Notes: generated from the sequence alone by a model not told the origin. A stretch of DNA of 64,000 bases from Apopatocola sp963618015 (GCA_963618015.1 CAVEQS010000006.1:11637-75636); one strand, 5' to 3'. Positions 7,911 to 16,479 are shown, counted from the first letter of the stretch. Translations and numbers: made by a program.

Positions 7911-8570
7911 ATGGCCTTCTCTCTGGCGCTCGTGGATTTTGACGGCACGCTGGCCGATTCGATGCCGTACTGGCTGCGTCTGCCGGTGGATACGCTCCGC
8001 GAGGCAAACCTGATGCAGCCGGAGGGCTTTGCGGACTTTATCCGTGCCGTGCCGATCTGGGAGATCGCGCGGGAAGTGGGGAAGCGGTACCCGCAGCTCG
8101 AAGCGGAAACGCCGCTCGGTGAGCGCTGGAGCGCGGAGATGGCGGAGCACTATGCGCACGACATTCCTCTCAAGCCGGGGGCGAAGGAGCTCTTGCAGAC
8201 GCTTCGCGCGGCGGGGCTTCACGTATACATTCTCTCGGCGACGCGCCACGCGCTGCTCGATGCGGCCATCGAACGGCTCGGCGTTGCGCCGCTCGTGGAC
8301 GGCGTTTACGCCGAGGAAGAGACCGGCTCCAAGCGCACCGAAGCGCCCTATGCCTTTTTCCGGGAGAAGCTGGGCGTGCCGTATGAGAAGATGCTCCTCG
8401 TGGAGGACGCGCCGCGCAATCTTGCCGCGGCGGAATCGCTCGGCGTCGCCGGCGTCGGCGTATACGACGAGAGCATGAAGGAGTATACGGAAACGATCCG
8501 CGCCGGTGCGGCGGTGTATCTGCCGGACTTCTCCGACCTTTCCGCGCTAGAGGCGCTGCTGCGGCGGTAA
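7911..8570 (+). CDS. HAD-superfamily phosphatase (phosphoglycolate-phosphatase type)
   Basis: 219 residues. Motif I is VDFDGTLADS (nucleophile and acid Asp), motif II LSATRHALLD, motif III the lysine region GSKRTEAPYAFF, motif IV LLVEDAPRNLAAAESLG. The helical cap between motifs I and II marks subfamily IA (Gph/PgmB-like). Substrate cannot be told from sequence. GGAGGTAA precedes the ATG. The stop abuts dispersed repeat copy A. Confidence 0.85.
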   Translation: MAFSLALVDFDGTLADSMPYWLRLPVDTLREANLMQPEGFADFIRAVPIWEIAREVGKRYPQLEAETPLGERWSAEMAEHYAHDIPLKPGAKELLQTLRAAGLHVYILSATRHALLDAAIERLGVAPLVDGVYAEEETGSKRTEAPYAFFREKLGVPYEKMLLVEDAPRNLAAAESLGVAGVGVYDESMKEYTETIRAGAAVYLPDFSDLSALEALLRR

Positions 8571-8705
8571 GCCTCCCTTGTGCAAAGGGAGGTGCCTTTT
8601 GCCAACGGCAAAAGGCGGAGGGATTGTAGACTACCGGGCTTCCCGAAAAACGGCAATCCCCCAGTCAGCCTTCGGCTGCCAGCCCCCTTTACACAAGGGG
8701 GCCTT
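8571..8705. repeat. Dispersed bipartite hairpin repeat, copy A
   Basis: Two inverted halves. The left half has hairpin CCTCCC...GGGAGG, a variable hairpin (CCTTTTGCC...GGCAAAAGG), then GGAGGGATTGT. The right half in reverse complement has GGCCCCC...GGGGG, hairpin CAGCCGAAGGCTG, then GGGGGATTGCC. Only about 25 unique bases separate the halves, so this looks like a non-coding, MITE-like relative of the element at 52472-52949. It may also end transcription of the HAD gene. Confidence 0.75.
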
Positions 8706-8732
8706 TTCCCCTATAAAAATACGAAAAAAGTA

Positions 8733-8760
8733 TTGACTTTCCTGGGATTTATGGTATTAT
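8733..8760 (+). promoter_or_regulatory. rplJ operon promoter
   Basis: TTGACT (8733-8738), 16-base spacer, TATTAT (8755-8760), directly upstream of the L10 leader. Confidence 0.78.
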
Positions 8761-8770
8761 GTCATGGCGC

Positions 8771-8870
8771 TCCAAAGACAGCAGGTGGCGTTTGCCGTAA
8801 ATCCTGCCGAGGAAAGCACGATACTTGTATTGTGTCTCCCCCTGTCTTTCGGCAGAGGGAGTTTTTCTTT
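8771..8870 (+). ncRNA. Ribosomal protein L10 leader with attenuator
   Basis: The transcript start carries the conserved L10-leader elements AAAGACAGCAGGTG, TAAATCCTGCCGAGG and CTGTCTTT, which build the L10(L12)4 binding fold. It is followed by CTCCC-C-CTG...CAG-A-GGGAG and a T-run (8836-8870), an intrinsic terminator. Excess L10 would bind the leader and favour termination before rplJ. Recognised by motif match only. Confidence 0.85.
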
Positions 8871-8903
8871 CGGGCGCAGAAATTTACCCCGGAGGTGAAA
8901 TCA

Positions 8904-9434
8904 TTGCCTAACGCGAAAGTACTCAGCGAGAAACAGGCCATCGTCGAGGAACTCACCAAGCGTATCGGTAACGCCACGGCGGGCGTCCTTGTAGACTACA
9001 AGGGCATCACCGTTCTGGAGGATACCGCTCTGCGCCGTGAGCTGCGTGCTGCCGGCATTGAGTACACCGTTGTGAAGAACACTCTGCTCCGCTTCGCGGT
9101 TGACAAGTGCAATCTCAACGAGTTTGACTCCGTGCTCAACGGCACCACCTCTCTGGCCACCACCGAGGGCGACCCCATCGCGCCCATCCGCATCGTCAGC
9201 GAGTTCGCCAAGAAGATGAACGGCAAGTTCGAGGTCAAGGGCGGCTTCATGGAAGGAAAAGTCCTTCCGATGGCCGAGATCGACGAGATCGCTCAGCTTC
9301 CCAGCAAGGATGCCCTGTACTCCAAGGTCCTCGGCACCATGCTCGCACCCATCACCAGCCTGGCCGTCGTTCTTGGCCAGATCCTGGAGCAGAAGGGCGG
9401 CTCTCTCGAGACCGCCGAAGCCGCTGCCGAATAA
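8904..9434 (+). CDS. rplJ: Large ribosomal subunit protein uL10
   Basis: 176 residues from a TTG at 8904, six bases after GGAGGTG. Upstream in-frame codons lie inside the leader and are not used. The N-terminal domain (KVLSEKQAIVEELTKRI, VDYKGITVLEDTALRRELRAAGIEYTVVKNTL) binds 23S rRNA; the C-terminal helix carries L7/L12 dimers of the stalk. First gene of a two-gene stalk operon with rplL 39 bases downstream, under L10-leader control. Confidence 0.95.
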   Translation: MPNAKVLSEKQAIVEELTKRIGNATAGVLVDYKGITVLEDTALRRELRAAGIEYTVVKNTLLRFAVDKCNLNEFDSVLNGTTSLATTEGDPIAPIRIVSEFAKKMNGKFEVKGGFMEGKVLPMAEIDEIAQLPSKDALYSKVLGTMLAPITSLAVVLGQILEQKGGSLETAEAAAE

Positions 9435-9473
9435 TTTGGCAGACACAATTCAATTTTAGGAGGAAAATTACAA

Positions 9474-9845
9474 ATGGCTAGCGAAAAAGTTACCGCTATG
9501 ATCGAAGAAGTCAAGGCTCTCTCCGTGCTGGAGCTGGCTGAGCTCGTCCACGCCCTTGAGGAGACCTTCGGCGTTTCCGCCGCTGCCGCCGCTGCTCCCG
9601 CCGCTGCCGCCGCTGCTGCCCCGGTCGAAGAGAAGACCGAGTTTGACGTTGTCATGACCGAGTTCGGCGCTGAGAAGATCAAGGTCATCAAGGAAGTCCG
9701 CGGCCTGCTGGGTCTGGGCCTTGCCGAGGCGAAGGCTCTCGTCGAAGCCGTCCCCGCCAAGCTGAAGGAAGCCGTCTCCAAGGAAGAGGGCGAGGAGATC
9801 AAGTCCAAGCTCGAGGCCGTCGGCGCGAAAGTCGAACTCAAGTAA
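9474..9845 (+). CDS. rplL: Large ribosomal subunit protein bL12
   Basis: 123 residues. An N-terminal dimerisation helix (MIEEVKALSVLELAELVHALEETFGV), an Ala-rich hinge (about 37-52) and the C-terminal factor-binding domain (EKTEFDVVMTEFGAEKIKVIKEVRGLLGLGLAEAKALVEAVP). It recruits translation GTPases to the ribosome stalk. GGAGG precedes the ATG. rpoB does not follow; the next gene is rpsF. Confidence 0.97.
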   Translation: MASEKVTAMIEEVKALSVLELAELVHALEETFGVSAAAAAAPAAAAAAAPVEEKTEFDVVMTEFGAEKIKVIKEVRGLLGLGLAEAKALVEAVPAKLKEAVSKEEGEEIKSKLEAVGAKVELK

Positions 9846-9910
9846 GATTTATCCCATCCACCTTGCTCCCTGTCTGAGCAGGGGGCCACAGTCCAGAAGG
9901 AGGACAACTA

Positions 9911-10207
9911 ATGGCTAAGACCACCGAAAAATACGAGGTCCTGTACGTTCTCAACCCCAACCTCACCGAGGAAGAGACCCAGGCCATCGTGGAAAAGTTC
10001 AAGACTCTGATCGAGCAGAACGGCACCGTCGATGAGATGGAAGAGTGGGGCAAGCGCAAGCTCGCCTACGAGATCAACTACCTCACCGAGGGCTACTATG
10101 TGCTGGTGAAGTTCACCTCCGGGCCCGAGCTTCCCGCCGAGCTGGATCGTATCCTCGGCATCACCGACGGCGTGATCCGCTCTCTTGTCACTCTGCGCTA
10201 CGAATAA
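9911..10207 (+). CDS. rpsF: Small ribosomal subunit protein bS6
   Basis: 98 residues with the S6 pattern YEVLYVLNPNLTEEE, GKRKLAYEINYLTEGYYVLVKF and ITDGVIRSLVTLRYE. It binds 16S rRNA as a heterodimer with S18, which is encoded two genes on. The intergenic stretch 9846-9910 holds a short GC hairpin (GCTCCCTG...CAGGGGGC) without a U-run. The rpsF-ssb-rpsR order is the usual bacterial one. Confidence 0.96.
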   Translation: MAKTTEKYEVLYVLNPNLTEEETQAIVEKFKTLIEQNGTVDEMEEWGKRKLAYEINYLTEGYYVLVKFTSGPELPAELDRILGITDGVIRSLVTLRYE

Positions 10208-10221
10208 GCGGAGGGAATGAT

Positions 10222-10692
10222 ATGCTGAATCATATCGTTCTTATGGGCCGCCTGACGCGGGATCCGGAGCTGCGCTATACCGGCTCCAACGTCCCCGTCG
10301 CGTCCTTCTCCATTGCTGTTGACCGGGATTTCGGCCGCGGTGAAAACGGTGAAAAGCAGACCGATTTCATCAACGTGTCCGCCTGGCGTCAGACCGGGGA
10401 ATTCGTCTCCAAGTACTTCACGAAGGGCAGCATGATCGTGGTTTCCGGTCGGCTGCAGATCCGTGACTACACCGACCGCGACGGCAACCGCCGTACCGCG
10501 GCGGAGGTCGTGGCGGACAACGTCTATTTCGGCGAAAGCAAACGCCGGGAAGACGGCGCCCCGCGGCAGGAGTACGCGCCCCGTCAGGAGTACGCACCCC
10601 GCACCCCCTCCAACGAGGGCTTTAACAGCGCGAAAGCGCAGGCCGGATCGTTCCAGACGATCGACGATGACGACGGCCAGCTGCCGTTTTGA
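10222..10692 (+). CDS. ssb: Single-stranded DNA-binding protein
   Basis: 156 residues from the ATG at 10222, after GGAGGG. An OB fold occupies about 1-105 (MLNHIVLMGRLTRDPELRYT, VASFSIAVDR, FINVSAWRQTGEFVSKYFTKGSMIVVSGRL). A low-complexity linker contains the repeat PRQEYAPRQEYAPR, and the acidic tip DDDDGQLPF recruits repair and replication partners. Its place between rpsF and rpsR is conserved in Bacillota. Confidence 0.96.
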   Translation: MLNHIVLMGRLTRDPELRYTGSNVPVASFSIAVDRDFGRGENGEKQTDFINVSAWRQTGEFVSKYFTKGSMIVVSGRLQIRDYTDRDGNRRTAAEVVADNVYFGESKRREDGAPRQEYAPRQEYAPRTPSNEGFNSAKAQAGSFQTIDDDDGQLPF

Positions 10693-10717
10693 CACTCACG
10701 AAAGGAGTTTTTGAACC

Positions 10718-10963
10718 ATGGCTTTTGATAAGTCCGCTGCCCCGCAGAAGAACCGCAAGCGCAGAAAGGTCTGCCAGTTCTGTGTGGATAAGGCCGAGTA
10801 TATCGACTACAAGGACACCGTCAAGCTGCGCAAGTACCTGTCCGAGCGCAGCAAGATCCTGCCCCGCCGCACCACCGGCGCCTGCGCCTACCATCAGCGT
10901 CTGCTCACCGAGGCGATCAAGCGTGCCCGTCAGGTCGCTATCCTGCCTTACGTGACCGACTGA
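10718..10963 (+). CDS. rpsR: Small ribosomal subunit protein bS18
   Basis: 81 residues with the S18 core CQFCVDKAEYIDYKDTVKLRKYLSERSKILPRRTTGACAYHQRLLTEAIKRARQVAILPY. It partners S6 on the 30S platform. Cysteines at both ends of the core (CQFC, CAYH) suggest a zinc-binding C+ form, an inference. Last gene of rpsF-ssb-rpsR, followed by a terminator. Confidence 0.96.
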   Translation: MAFDKSAAPQKNRKRRKVCQFCVDKAEYIDYKDTVKLRKYLSERSKILPRRTTGACAYHQRLLTEAIKRARQVAILPYVTD

Positions 10964-10982
10964 TTTCGGTTTTTTATCGACA

Positions 10983-11016
10983 AAAAAGCTCTCATCCTCC
11001 GGGATGGGAGCTTTTT
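10983..11016 (+). terminator. Terminator of the rpsF-ssb-rpsR operon
   Basis: AAAAAGCTC/CATCC stem, loop TCCG, GGATG/GAGCTTTTT: a strong hairpin with a T-run. Confidence 0.85.
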
Positions 11017-11019
11017 CTG

Positions 11020-11048
11020 TTGCACAGCGGCAAATCGGCGGTTATAAT
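11020..11048 (+). promoter_or_regulatory. Promoter of the HerA-like ATPase gene
   Basis: TTGCAC (11020-11025), 17-base spacer, TATAAT (11043-11048), 50 bases before the ATG. Confidence 0.65.
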
Positions 11049-11097
11049 AAAAGTCAGCAAACAACAAAAACATATATATACGGAGGTTGGCGCGAAT

Positions 11098-12726
11098 ATG
11101 TACGATAACGGCAAAATCTATCTCGGTCTCTCCGGCGAGGATCGGGTGGAGCTCCCCCTTTCCATGTGCAACCGGCACGGCCTGATTGCCGGTGCGACCG
11201 GCACCGGCAAAACCGTCACGATGAAGGTGCTGGCGGAATCCCTCTCCGATGCGGGCGTGCCCGTGTTTCTGTGCGACGTAAAGGGCGACGTTGCCGGCAT
11301 CTGCGCCCCCGGCACAGACAGCGAGGATATGCAGAAACGCATCGAGCGCTTCGGCCTCGCCGGAAAATTCGCCTACCAGGGCTATCCCACCACGTTCTGG
11401 GACATCTACCAGACCGGCGGCCACGCCGTGCGCGCCACCGTGAGCGAAATGGGTCCTGAGCTTCTCTCCCGCATTCTCGGCCTGAGCGAGGCGCAGGAGG
11501 GTGTTCTGCAGATCGTTTTCCGCATCGCGGATGACCGCGGGCTGCTGCTGGACGATCTCAAGGATCTCCGCGCGCTGCTCAACTACGCAAACGATCACCG
11601 CGAAGATTACCGCATGAAATATGGCAACATTACCACGCAGTCCGTCGCAGCGATCCTCCGCGCGCTGCTGCCGCTGGAAAAAGAGGGCGGCGAGCTGTTC
11701 TTCGGCAATCCTGCGCTCGACGTGAACGACTGGATCCGCACCGATTCCAACGGCCGCGGTATGATCAATGTGCTCGACTGCGTCAAGCTTGTGCAGAACC
11801 CGACGCTCTACGCGAGCTTCCTTCTCTGGCTGCTCTCGGAGCTCTTCGAGACGATGCCGGAGGTCGGCGATCAGGAAAAGCCGAAGCTCGTGTTCTTCTT
11901 TGACGAGGCGCATATGCTCTTCCGCGACGCCCCGGCCGTGCTCGTGCAGAAGATCGAGCAGACCGTGAAGCTGATCCGCTCGCGCGGCATCGGCGTGTTC
12001 TTCGTGACGCAGAGCCCGGCGGATGTGCCGAACACCGTGCTCGCGCAGCTTTCCAACCGCGTGCAGCACGCGCTGCGCGCCTATACGCCCACCGAACTCA
12101 AGGCGGTGCGCGTGGCGGCGCAGTCCTTCCGCGAAAATCCCGCGTTCAACGCCGAAGAGGCGATCATGGAGCTGGGTGTGGGCGAAGCGCTCACGTCGTT
12201 CCTCGGCGAGGACGGCATCCCCGCCATGGTGCAGCGCACGAAGATCATCTGCCCGCAGAGCCTGATGGGTGCGCCGGAAGCGATGATGCGCGCCAAGGCG
12301 ATCCTCCGCGACGGCATGGACAAATACGATGAAGCGGTGGATAACGTCTCCGCCTACGAAGTGCTCGCCGACGAGGTGAAGGCCGCGGAGGACGCGCTCG
12401 CGCAGGAGCAGGAGCGGCTGGAAGAGAAGAAGCGCGCCGCTGAAGAGGAAAAGCAGCGCCAGAAGCAGGCCGAGGCGGACGAAAAGCGCGCCCAGAAGCT
12501 CGAGGATGAAGAGCGCCGCCGCGCGCAGAAGCTCGAGGATGAGGAGCGCCGCCGCGCCCAGAAGCTGGAGGACGAGGCGCGCCGCAAGGCAGAGCGCGAA
12601 AAGGAGAAGAAGGAAGCCGAGGAGAAGCGCAAAGCCGAGCGTATCCGCTCCAAGATCGAAACGCAGCTCATCTCCGCCGGCGGCCAGATGCTCAAGCGCG
12701 GCCTGCTCGGCATTCTGAAGAAGTAA
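11098..12726 (+). CDS. HerA-like ATPase (DUF853 family)
   Basis: 542 residues from the ATG at 11098, with CGGAGG 11 bases ahead. The RecA-like P-loop GATGTGKT (32-39) and Walker B KLVFFFDEAHML, followed by GIGVFFVTQSPADVPNTVLAQLSNRVQHALRAYTPTE with sensor and arginine residues, identify a HerA/FtsK-superfamily hexameric motor of the DUF853 type. About 120 C-terminal residues are a charged coiled coil with three near-exact 11-residue repeats (RAQKLEDEERR). The cellular role of DUF853 proteins is not firmly known. A monocistronic unit. Confidence 0.85.
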   Translation: MYDNGKIYLGLSGEDRVELPLSMCNRHGLIAGATGTGKTVTMKVLAESLSDAGVPVFLCDVKGDVAGICAPGTDSEDMQKRIERFGLAGKFAYQGYPTTFWDIYQTGGHAVRATVSEMGPELLSRILGLSEAQEGVLQIVFRIADDRGLLLDDLKDLRALLNYANDHREDYRMKYGNITTQSVAAILRALLPLEKEGGELFFGNPALDVNDWIRTDSNGRGMINVLDCVKLVQNPTLYASFLLWLLSELFETMPEVGDQEKPKLVFFFDEAHMLFRDAPAVLVQKIEQTVKLIRSRGIGVFFVTQSPADVPNTVLAQLSNRVQHALRAYTPTELKAVRVAAQSFRENPAFNAEEAIMELGVGEALTSFLGEDGIPAMVQRTKIICPQSLMGAPEAMMRAKAILRDGMDKYDEAVDNVSAYEVLADEVKAAEDALAQEQERLEEKKRAAEEEKQRQKQAEADEKRAQKLEDEERRRAQKLEDEERRRAQKLEDEARRKAEREKEKKEAEEKRKAERIRSKIETQLISAGGQMLKRGLLGILKK

Positions 12727-12738
12727 AACGCAGTACGG

Positions 12739-12870
12739 GAACCCCTCCGGCTTTTGCCTGCGGCAAAACCCACCTCCCCTGTTAGGGGAGGCAAGTGAGA
12801 TCGCGGTAAACCGGCTTGGCTCCCCTAATAGGGGAGCTGGCACGGCGCAAAGCGCCGTGACTGAGGGGTT
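12739..12870. repeat. Dispersed bipartite hairpin repeat, copy B
   Basis: AACCCCTCC, hairpin TTTTGCC..GGCAAAA, hairpin CCTCCCC..GGGGAGG, a 27-base centre, GCTCCCC..GGGGAGC, hairpin CACGGCGC..GCGCCGTG, then ACTGAGGGGTT. The halves are arranged inside-out relative to copies A and C. The second hairpin pair could end transcription of the ATPase gene. Confidence 0.72.
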
Positions 12871-12968
12871 CGTGCGCCTGCCGCAAATCATATATACGAA
12901 TATGGAAAGCCGCTTCGGCGGCTTTCCGCCGTTTTTCGACAATTATTCTTTACGGAGAATCTATACCC

Positions 12969-13736
12969 ATGATCACCATTCGCGAATACGTTCGCCCCGC
13001 CACGCTTGAAGAGGCGTGGGCGCTCAACCAGAAGCGTACGAGCCGCGTTCTCGGCGGGATGCTCTGGCTCAAAATGCAGCACGCCGCCGTCGGCACGGCG
13101 ATCGACCTTTCCGGTCTCGGCCTTGACACGATCGAGGAGACGCCGGAAGAATTCACCGCCGGCGCGATGGTCTCGCTGCGCGCGCTCGAAACGAACGCGG
13201 CGCTCAATGCCTACACGAATGGCGCGGTGCGCGAGGCGCTGCGCCACATCGTCGGCGTGCAGTTTCGGAATACCGCAACGCTCGGCGGGAGCGTCTATGG
13301 CCGGTTCGGCTTTTCGGATGTGCTCACGCTGCTCCTTGCACTGAATGCCTCGGTCGAGCTCTATAAGGGCGGCATCATCCCGCTGGCGCGGTTTGCCGAA
13401 ATGCCGTTTGACCGGGATATCCTTGTGCGCGTGCATATCCCAAAGGAAAACACCGCCTTTTTCTACGAGTCCGTGCGCCCGACAAGGACGGATTTTCCAT
13501 CGCTCACCTGCGCCGCGGCGCGCCTGGAGAGCGGGGAATACCGCTTCGCCATCGGCGCGCGGCCCGGGAAAGCGGTCGTGCTCGCGCCGCAGGGAACGCC
13601 GGAGGAACTGCCGGAGCTCGTCTGTGCGCAGCTTGTGACCGGCTCCAACCTTCGCGGCAGCGCCGAATACCGGAAGCATCTCGCCCGCGTGCTCGTCCGC
13701 CGCGCCGTGGAAACGCTGGAAGGAGGCGCGAAATGA
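12969..13736 (+). CDS. Molybdenum hydroxylase FAD-binding subunit (XdhB-like)
   Basis: 255 residues of the CO-dehydrogenase-flavoprotein/xanthine-dehydrogenase medium-subunit family. The N-terminal FAD-binding half includes RPATLEEAWALNQKRTSRVLGGMLWL, and a second FAD loop is VGVQFRNTATLGGSVYGRFGFSD. It passes electrons from the 2Fe-2S subunit to NAD or another acceptor. Its stop overlaps the next gene by 4 bases. First gene of a three-gene operon; substrate (xanthine or another N-heterocycle) is not decided by sequence. Confidence 0.88.
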   Translation: MITIREYVRPATLEEAWALNQKRTSRVLGGMLWLKMQHAAVGTAIDLSGLGLDTIEETPEEFTAGAMVSLRALETNAALNAYTNGAVREALRHIVGVQFRNTATLGGSVYGRFGFSDVLTLLLALNASVELYKGGIIPLARFAEMPFDRDILVRVHIPKENTAFFYESVRPTRTDFPSLTCAAARLESGEYRFAIGARPGKAVVLAPQGTPEELPELVCAQLVTGSNLRGSAEYRKHLARVLVRRAVETLEGGAK

Positions 13737-14203
13737 AGCTTACCTTCACACTCAACGAAAAGAGCGTGTCCGCGGATATCGCGCCGGACACGCTGCTGCT
13801 CGATCTCGTGCGGCATCTCGGCTGCAAAAGCGTCAAGCGCGGCTGCGGCACCGGCAACTGCGGGCTCTGCACCGTGTATCTGGACGGCACGCCCGTCCTC
13901 TCCTGCGCGACGCTTGCCGCGCGTGTGCAGGGGCGGAGCGTCACGACGCTCGAGGGGCTGCAGGAGGAAGCCGCGGAATTCGGCGCATTCCTTGCCGATC
14001 AGGGCGCGGAGCAATGCGGCTTCTGCAACAGCGGCTTTATTATGAATGCGCTCGCACTCCTGCGCGATAATCCCGACCCGGACGAGGACGAGATCAAAGA
14101 ATATCTGGCGGGCAATCTCTGCCGCTGCTCCGGCTATGAAGGCCAGCTGCGCGCCATACAGAGCTTCCTCGCGTGGAAAAAGGCGAAGGAGGCAAGCGAA
14201 TGA
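13733..14203 (+). CDS. Molybdenum hydroxylase 2Fe-2S subunit (XdhC-like)
   Basis: 156 residues. A plant-type ferredoxin cluster uses CGTGNCGLC (Cys38, 43, 46) and Cys58. The second, helical 2Fe-2S cluster uses CGFC (95, 98) and CRC (130, 132) in the canonical QCGFCNSGFIMN and NLCRCSGY contexts. It relays electrons between the molybdenum and FAD subunits. ATGA overlaps on both sides show translational coupling. Confidence 0.93.
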   Translation: MKLTFTLNEKSVSADIAPDTLLLDLVRHLGCKSVKRGCGTGNCGLCTVYLDGTPVLSCATLAARVQGRSVTTLEGLQEEAAEFGAFLADQGAEQCGFCNSGFIMNALALLRDNPDPDEDEIKEYLAGNLCRCSGYEGQLRAIQSFLAWKKAKEASE

Positions 14204-16476
14204 ACACCGTAAATCATGGCGTGCGCAAGATAGACGCCATGCAGCTCGTGACCGGCCAGCCGGTCTATACCGAGGACATCGCGCCCGAAAACTGCCTCGT
14301 AGTAAAGCTCCTCCGCTCGCCGCACGCAAACGCCATCGTTCGCGAGATCGACACCTCTCGCGCTATGCGCGTACCCGGCATGGAGGCTGTCTTCACGTGG
14401 AAGGACGTGCCGCAAAATGCCCGGCGCTATACGCAGGCCGGGCAGACCGCGCCCGAGCCGAGTCCGCTCGACCGGCTCGTGATCGACCGCCACGTCCGCT
14501 TTGCGGGCGATGTTGTTGCGATTCTCGCCGGACAGGATGAGGCGTGCGTTGATAAGGCGATGAAGCTCGTAAAGGTCGAATACGACGTGCTCGAGCCGGT
14601 GCTCGATTTCCACACCGCGCTCGATAACTCTGTTCTCGTCCACCCGGAGGAAAACTGGGAGGCGCAATGCCCCGTCGGCGCGGACAACCGGCGCAATCTC
14701 TGTGCGCATGAGGCCGATGCTAAGGGTGACATTGACGCCGTGCTCCGCGACTGTGATATCGTCATCGACCGCGTATACCACACGAAGGCCTGCCAGCAGA
14801 CGCCGATGGAGACGTTCCGCACGTTCTGCACGATCGATACCTACGGGCGGCTGCACATCGTGAGCTCCACGCAGATCGTGTTCCACACGCGCCGCATCGT
14901 GGCGAACGCCCTGCACATCCCGCGCTCGAAGATCCGCGTGACCAAGCCGCGCGTCGGCGGCGGGTTCGGCGCGAAGCAGACGGCGGTGAGCGCCGTTTAC
15001 CCGGCGTTCGTCACGTGGATGACGAAAAAGCCGAGCATGATCCTTTTCGACCGCCGCGAGTGCATGATCGCGGGCAGCCCGCGGCACGAGATGGAAATGC
15101 ACGTCCGTCTCGGCGCGGACAAGAACGGCATTGTGCGCGGCATCGATCTCTATACGCTCTCGAACACCGGCGCTTACGGCGAGCATGGCCCCACGACCGT
15201 CGGCCTCTCCGGCCACAAATCCATCCCGCTTTACGCCAAGGCCGAGGCGTACCGGTTCGTGTACGACGTGGTATACACCAACCATATGTCCTCGGGGGCA
15301 TACCGCGGCTACGGCGCGACGCAGGGGCTCTTCGCCGTGGAGTCTGCCGTGAATGAGCTGGCTGCGCGCCTCGGCATCGATCCCTTTGAGATACGAAAGC
15401 GCAACATCCCCCGCGAGGGCGAGGTGATGCCCGCCTATTACGGGCAGGAGAACACGAGCTGCGCGCTTGAGGCGTGCCTGGAAAGCGTGCGGCAGCGCAT
15501 CGGCTGGGACGAAAAATACCCCTGCCGCGATATGGGCGGGGGCAAAGTGCGCGCCGTCGGCATGGGTATGGCGATGCAGGGCTCCGGCATCAACAATGTG
15601 GACGTCGGCAGTGCCGCGCTCCGGCTGAACGACGGCGGCGGGTACACCCTCTCCATCGGCGCGGCGGACATGGGCACCGGCTGCGATACCATTCTTGCGC
15701 AGATCGCCGCCGAAGCGCTCGACTGCCCGCTGGAGAACATCTCCGTTCTCGGCGCGGACACGGATTCCTCACCCTACGACTCCGGCTCCTACGCTTCCAG
15801 CACGACGTATGTTACCGGCAAGGCCGTGGAGGAATGCGCGCTCGCGCTGCGCGAAAAGATCGCGGCGTTTGCCGCGCAAAAGCTTGGCTGCGATGTGGCT
15901 GACGTGATCCTCACCGGCAGCTGCGCCGAGACTGCGGACGGGGAGAAGTCCATCACGCTTGAGGAACTCGCGCTCGCCTCGCAATGCGGCGGAACGGTCG
16001 CGCTCGAAGCGATCGTGACGCACACCTCATCGATCTCGCCCCCGCCGTTCATGGTGGGCGCGGCCGAGATCGAGCTCGACCGCGAGACCGGAGAGACGCA
16101 GGTCGTGAACTTCGTCGCCGCCGTGGACTGCGGCACGCCCATCAACCCGAATCTCGCCCGCGTACAGGCCGAGGGCGGCATATTGCAGGGTATCGGCATG
16201 GCGCTCACGGAAAACGTCACCTACGACCGCCGCGGCATGCCGGTGGAAAACTCCCTCATGCAGTACAAGATCCCGACGCGGCAGGACATCGGCCATATCT
16301 CCGTCGCGTTCGAGTCAAGCTACGAGGAGACCGGGCCGTACGGCGCAAAGTCCATCGGCGAGGTCGTCATCAACACGCCCCTCCCGGCGATCGCCGACGC
16401 GGTGTACAACGCCACCGGGAAGCAGTTTTATGAGCTTCCCATCACGCCGGAGCAGATCGCCATGGCAACGAAATGA
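14200..16476 (+). CDS. Molybdenum hydroxylase catalytic subunit (XdhA-like)
   Basis: 758 residues from the ATG at 14200, overlapping the previous stop and following GAAGGAGG. Aldehyde-oxidase/xanthine-dehydrogenase hammerhead (about 18-120) and molybdopterin-binding domains (130-740). Cofactor loops GGGFGAK, AYRGYGATQG and GMGMAMQGSG are visible, as is the catalytic-glutamate region GAKSIGEVVINTP near the C-terminus. The yqeB-selD genes at 59.9-61.8 kb raise the possibility that this enzyme carries labile selenium, as in clostridial purine hydroxylase and xanthine dehydrogenase; this is inference. Confidence 0.9.
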   Translation: MNTVNHGVRKIDAMQLVTGQPVYTEDIAPENCLVVKLLRSPHANAIVREIDTSRAMRVPGMEAVFTWKDVPQNARRYTQAGQTAPEPSPLDRLVIDRHVRFAGDVVAILAGQDEACVDKAMKLVKVEYDVLEPVLDFHTALDNSVLVHPEENWEAQCPVGADNRRNLCAHEADAKGDIDAVLRDCDIVIDRVYHTKACQQTPMETFRTFCTIDTYGRLHIVSSTQIVFHTRRIVANALHIPRSKIRVTKPRVGGGFGAKQTAVSAVYPAFVTWMTKKPSMILFDRRECMIAGSPRHEMEMHVRLGADKNGIVRGIDLYTLSNTGAYGEHGPTTVGLSGHKSIPLYAKAEAYRFVYDVVYTNHMSSGAYRGYGATQGLFAVESAVNELAARLGIDPFEIRKRNIPREGEVMPAYYGQENTSCALEACLESVRQRIGWDEKYPCRDMGGGKVRAVGMGMAMQGSGINNVDVGSAALRLNDGGGYTLSIGAADMGTGCDTILAQIAAEALDCPLENISVLGADTDSSPYDSGSYASSTTYVTGKAVEECALALREKIAAFAAQKLGCDVADVILTGSCAETADGEKSITLEELALASQCGGTVALEAIVTHTSSISPPPFMVGAAEIELDRETGETQVVNFVAAVDCGTPINPNLARVQAEGGILQGIGMALTENVTYDRRGMPVENSLMQYKIPTRQDIGHISVAFESSYEETGPYGAKSIGEVVINTPLPAIADAVYNATGKQFYELPITPEQIAMATK

Positions 16477-16479
16477 ACA

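Noticed and set aside
10948..12942. A 664-codon minus-strand open frame
   Set aside because: Antisense to the HerA-like ATPase; Leu/Arg-rich sequence mirrors the coiled coil and has no ribosome site.
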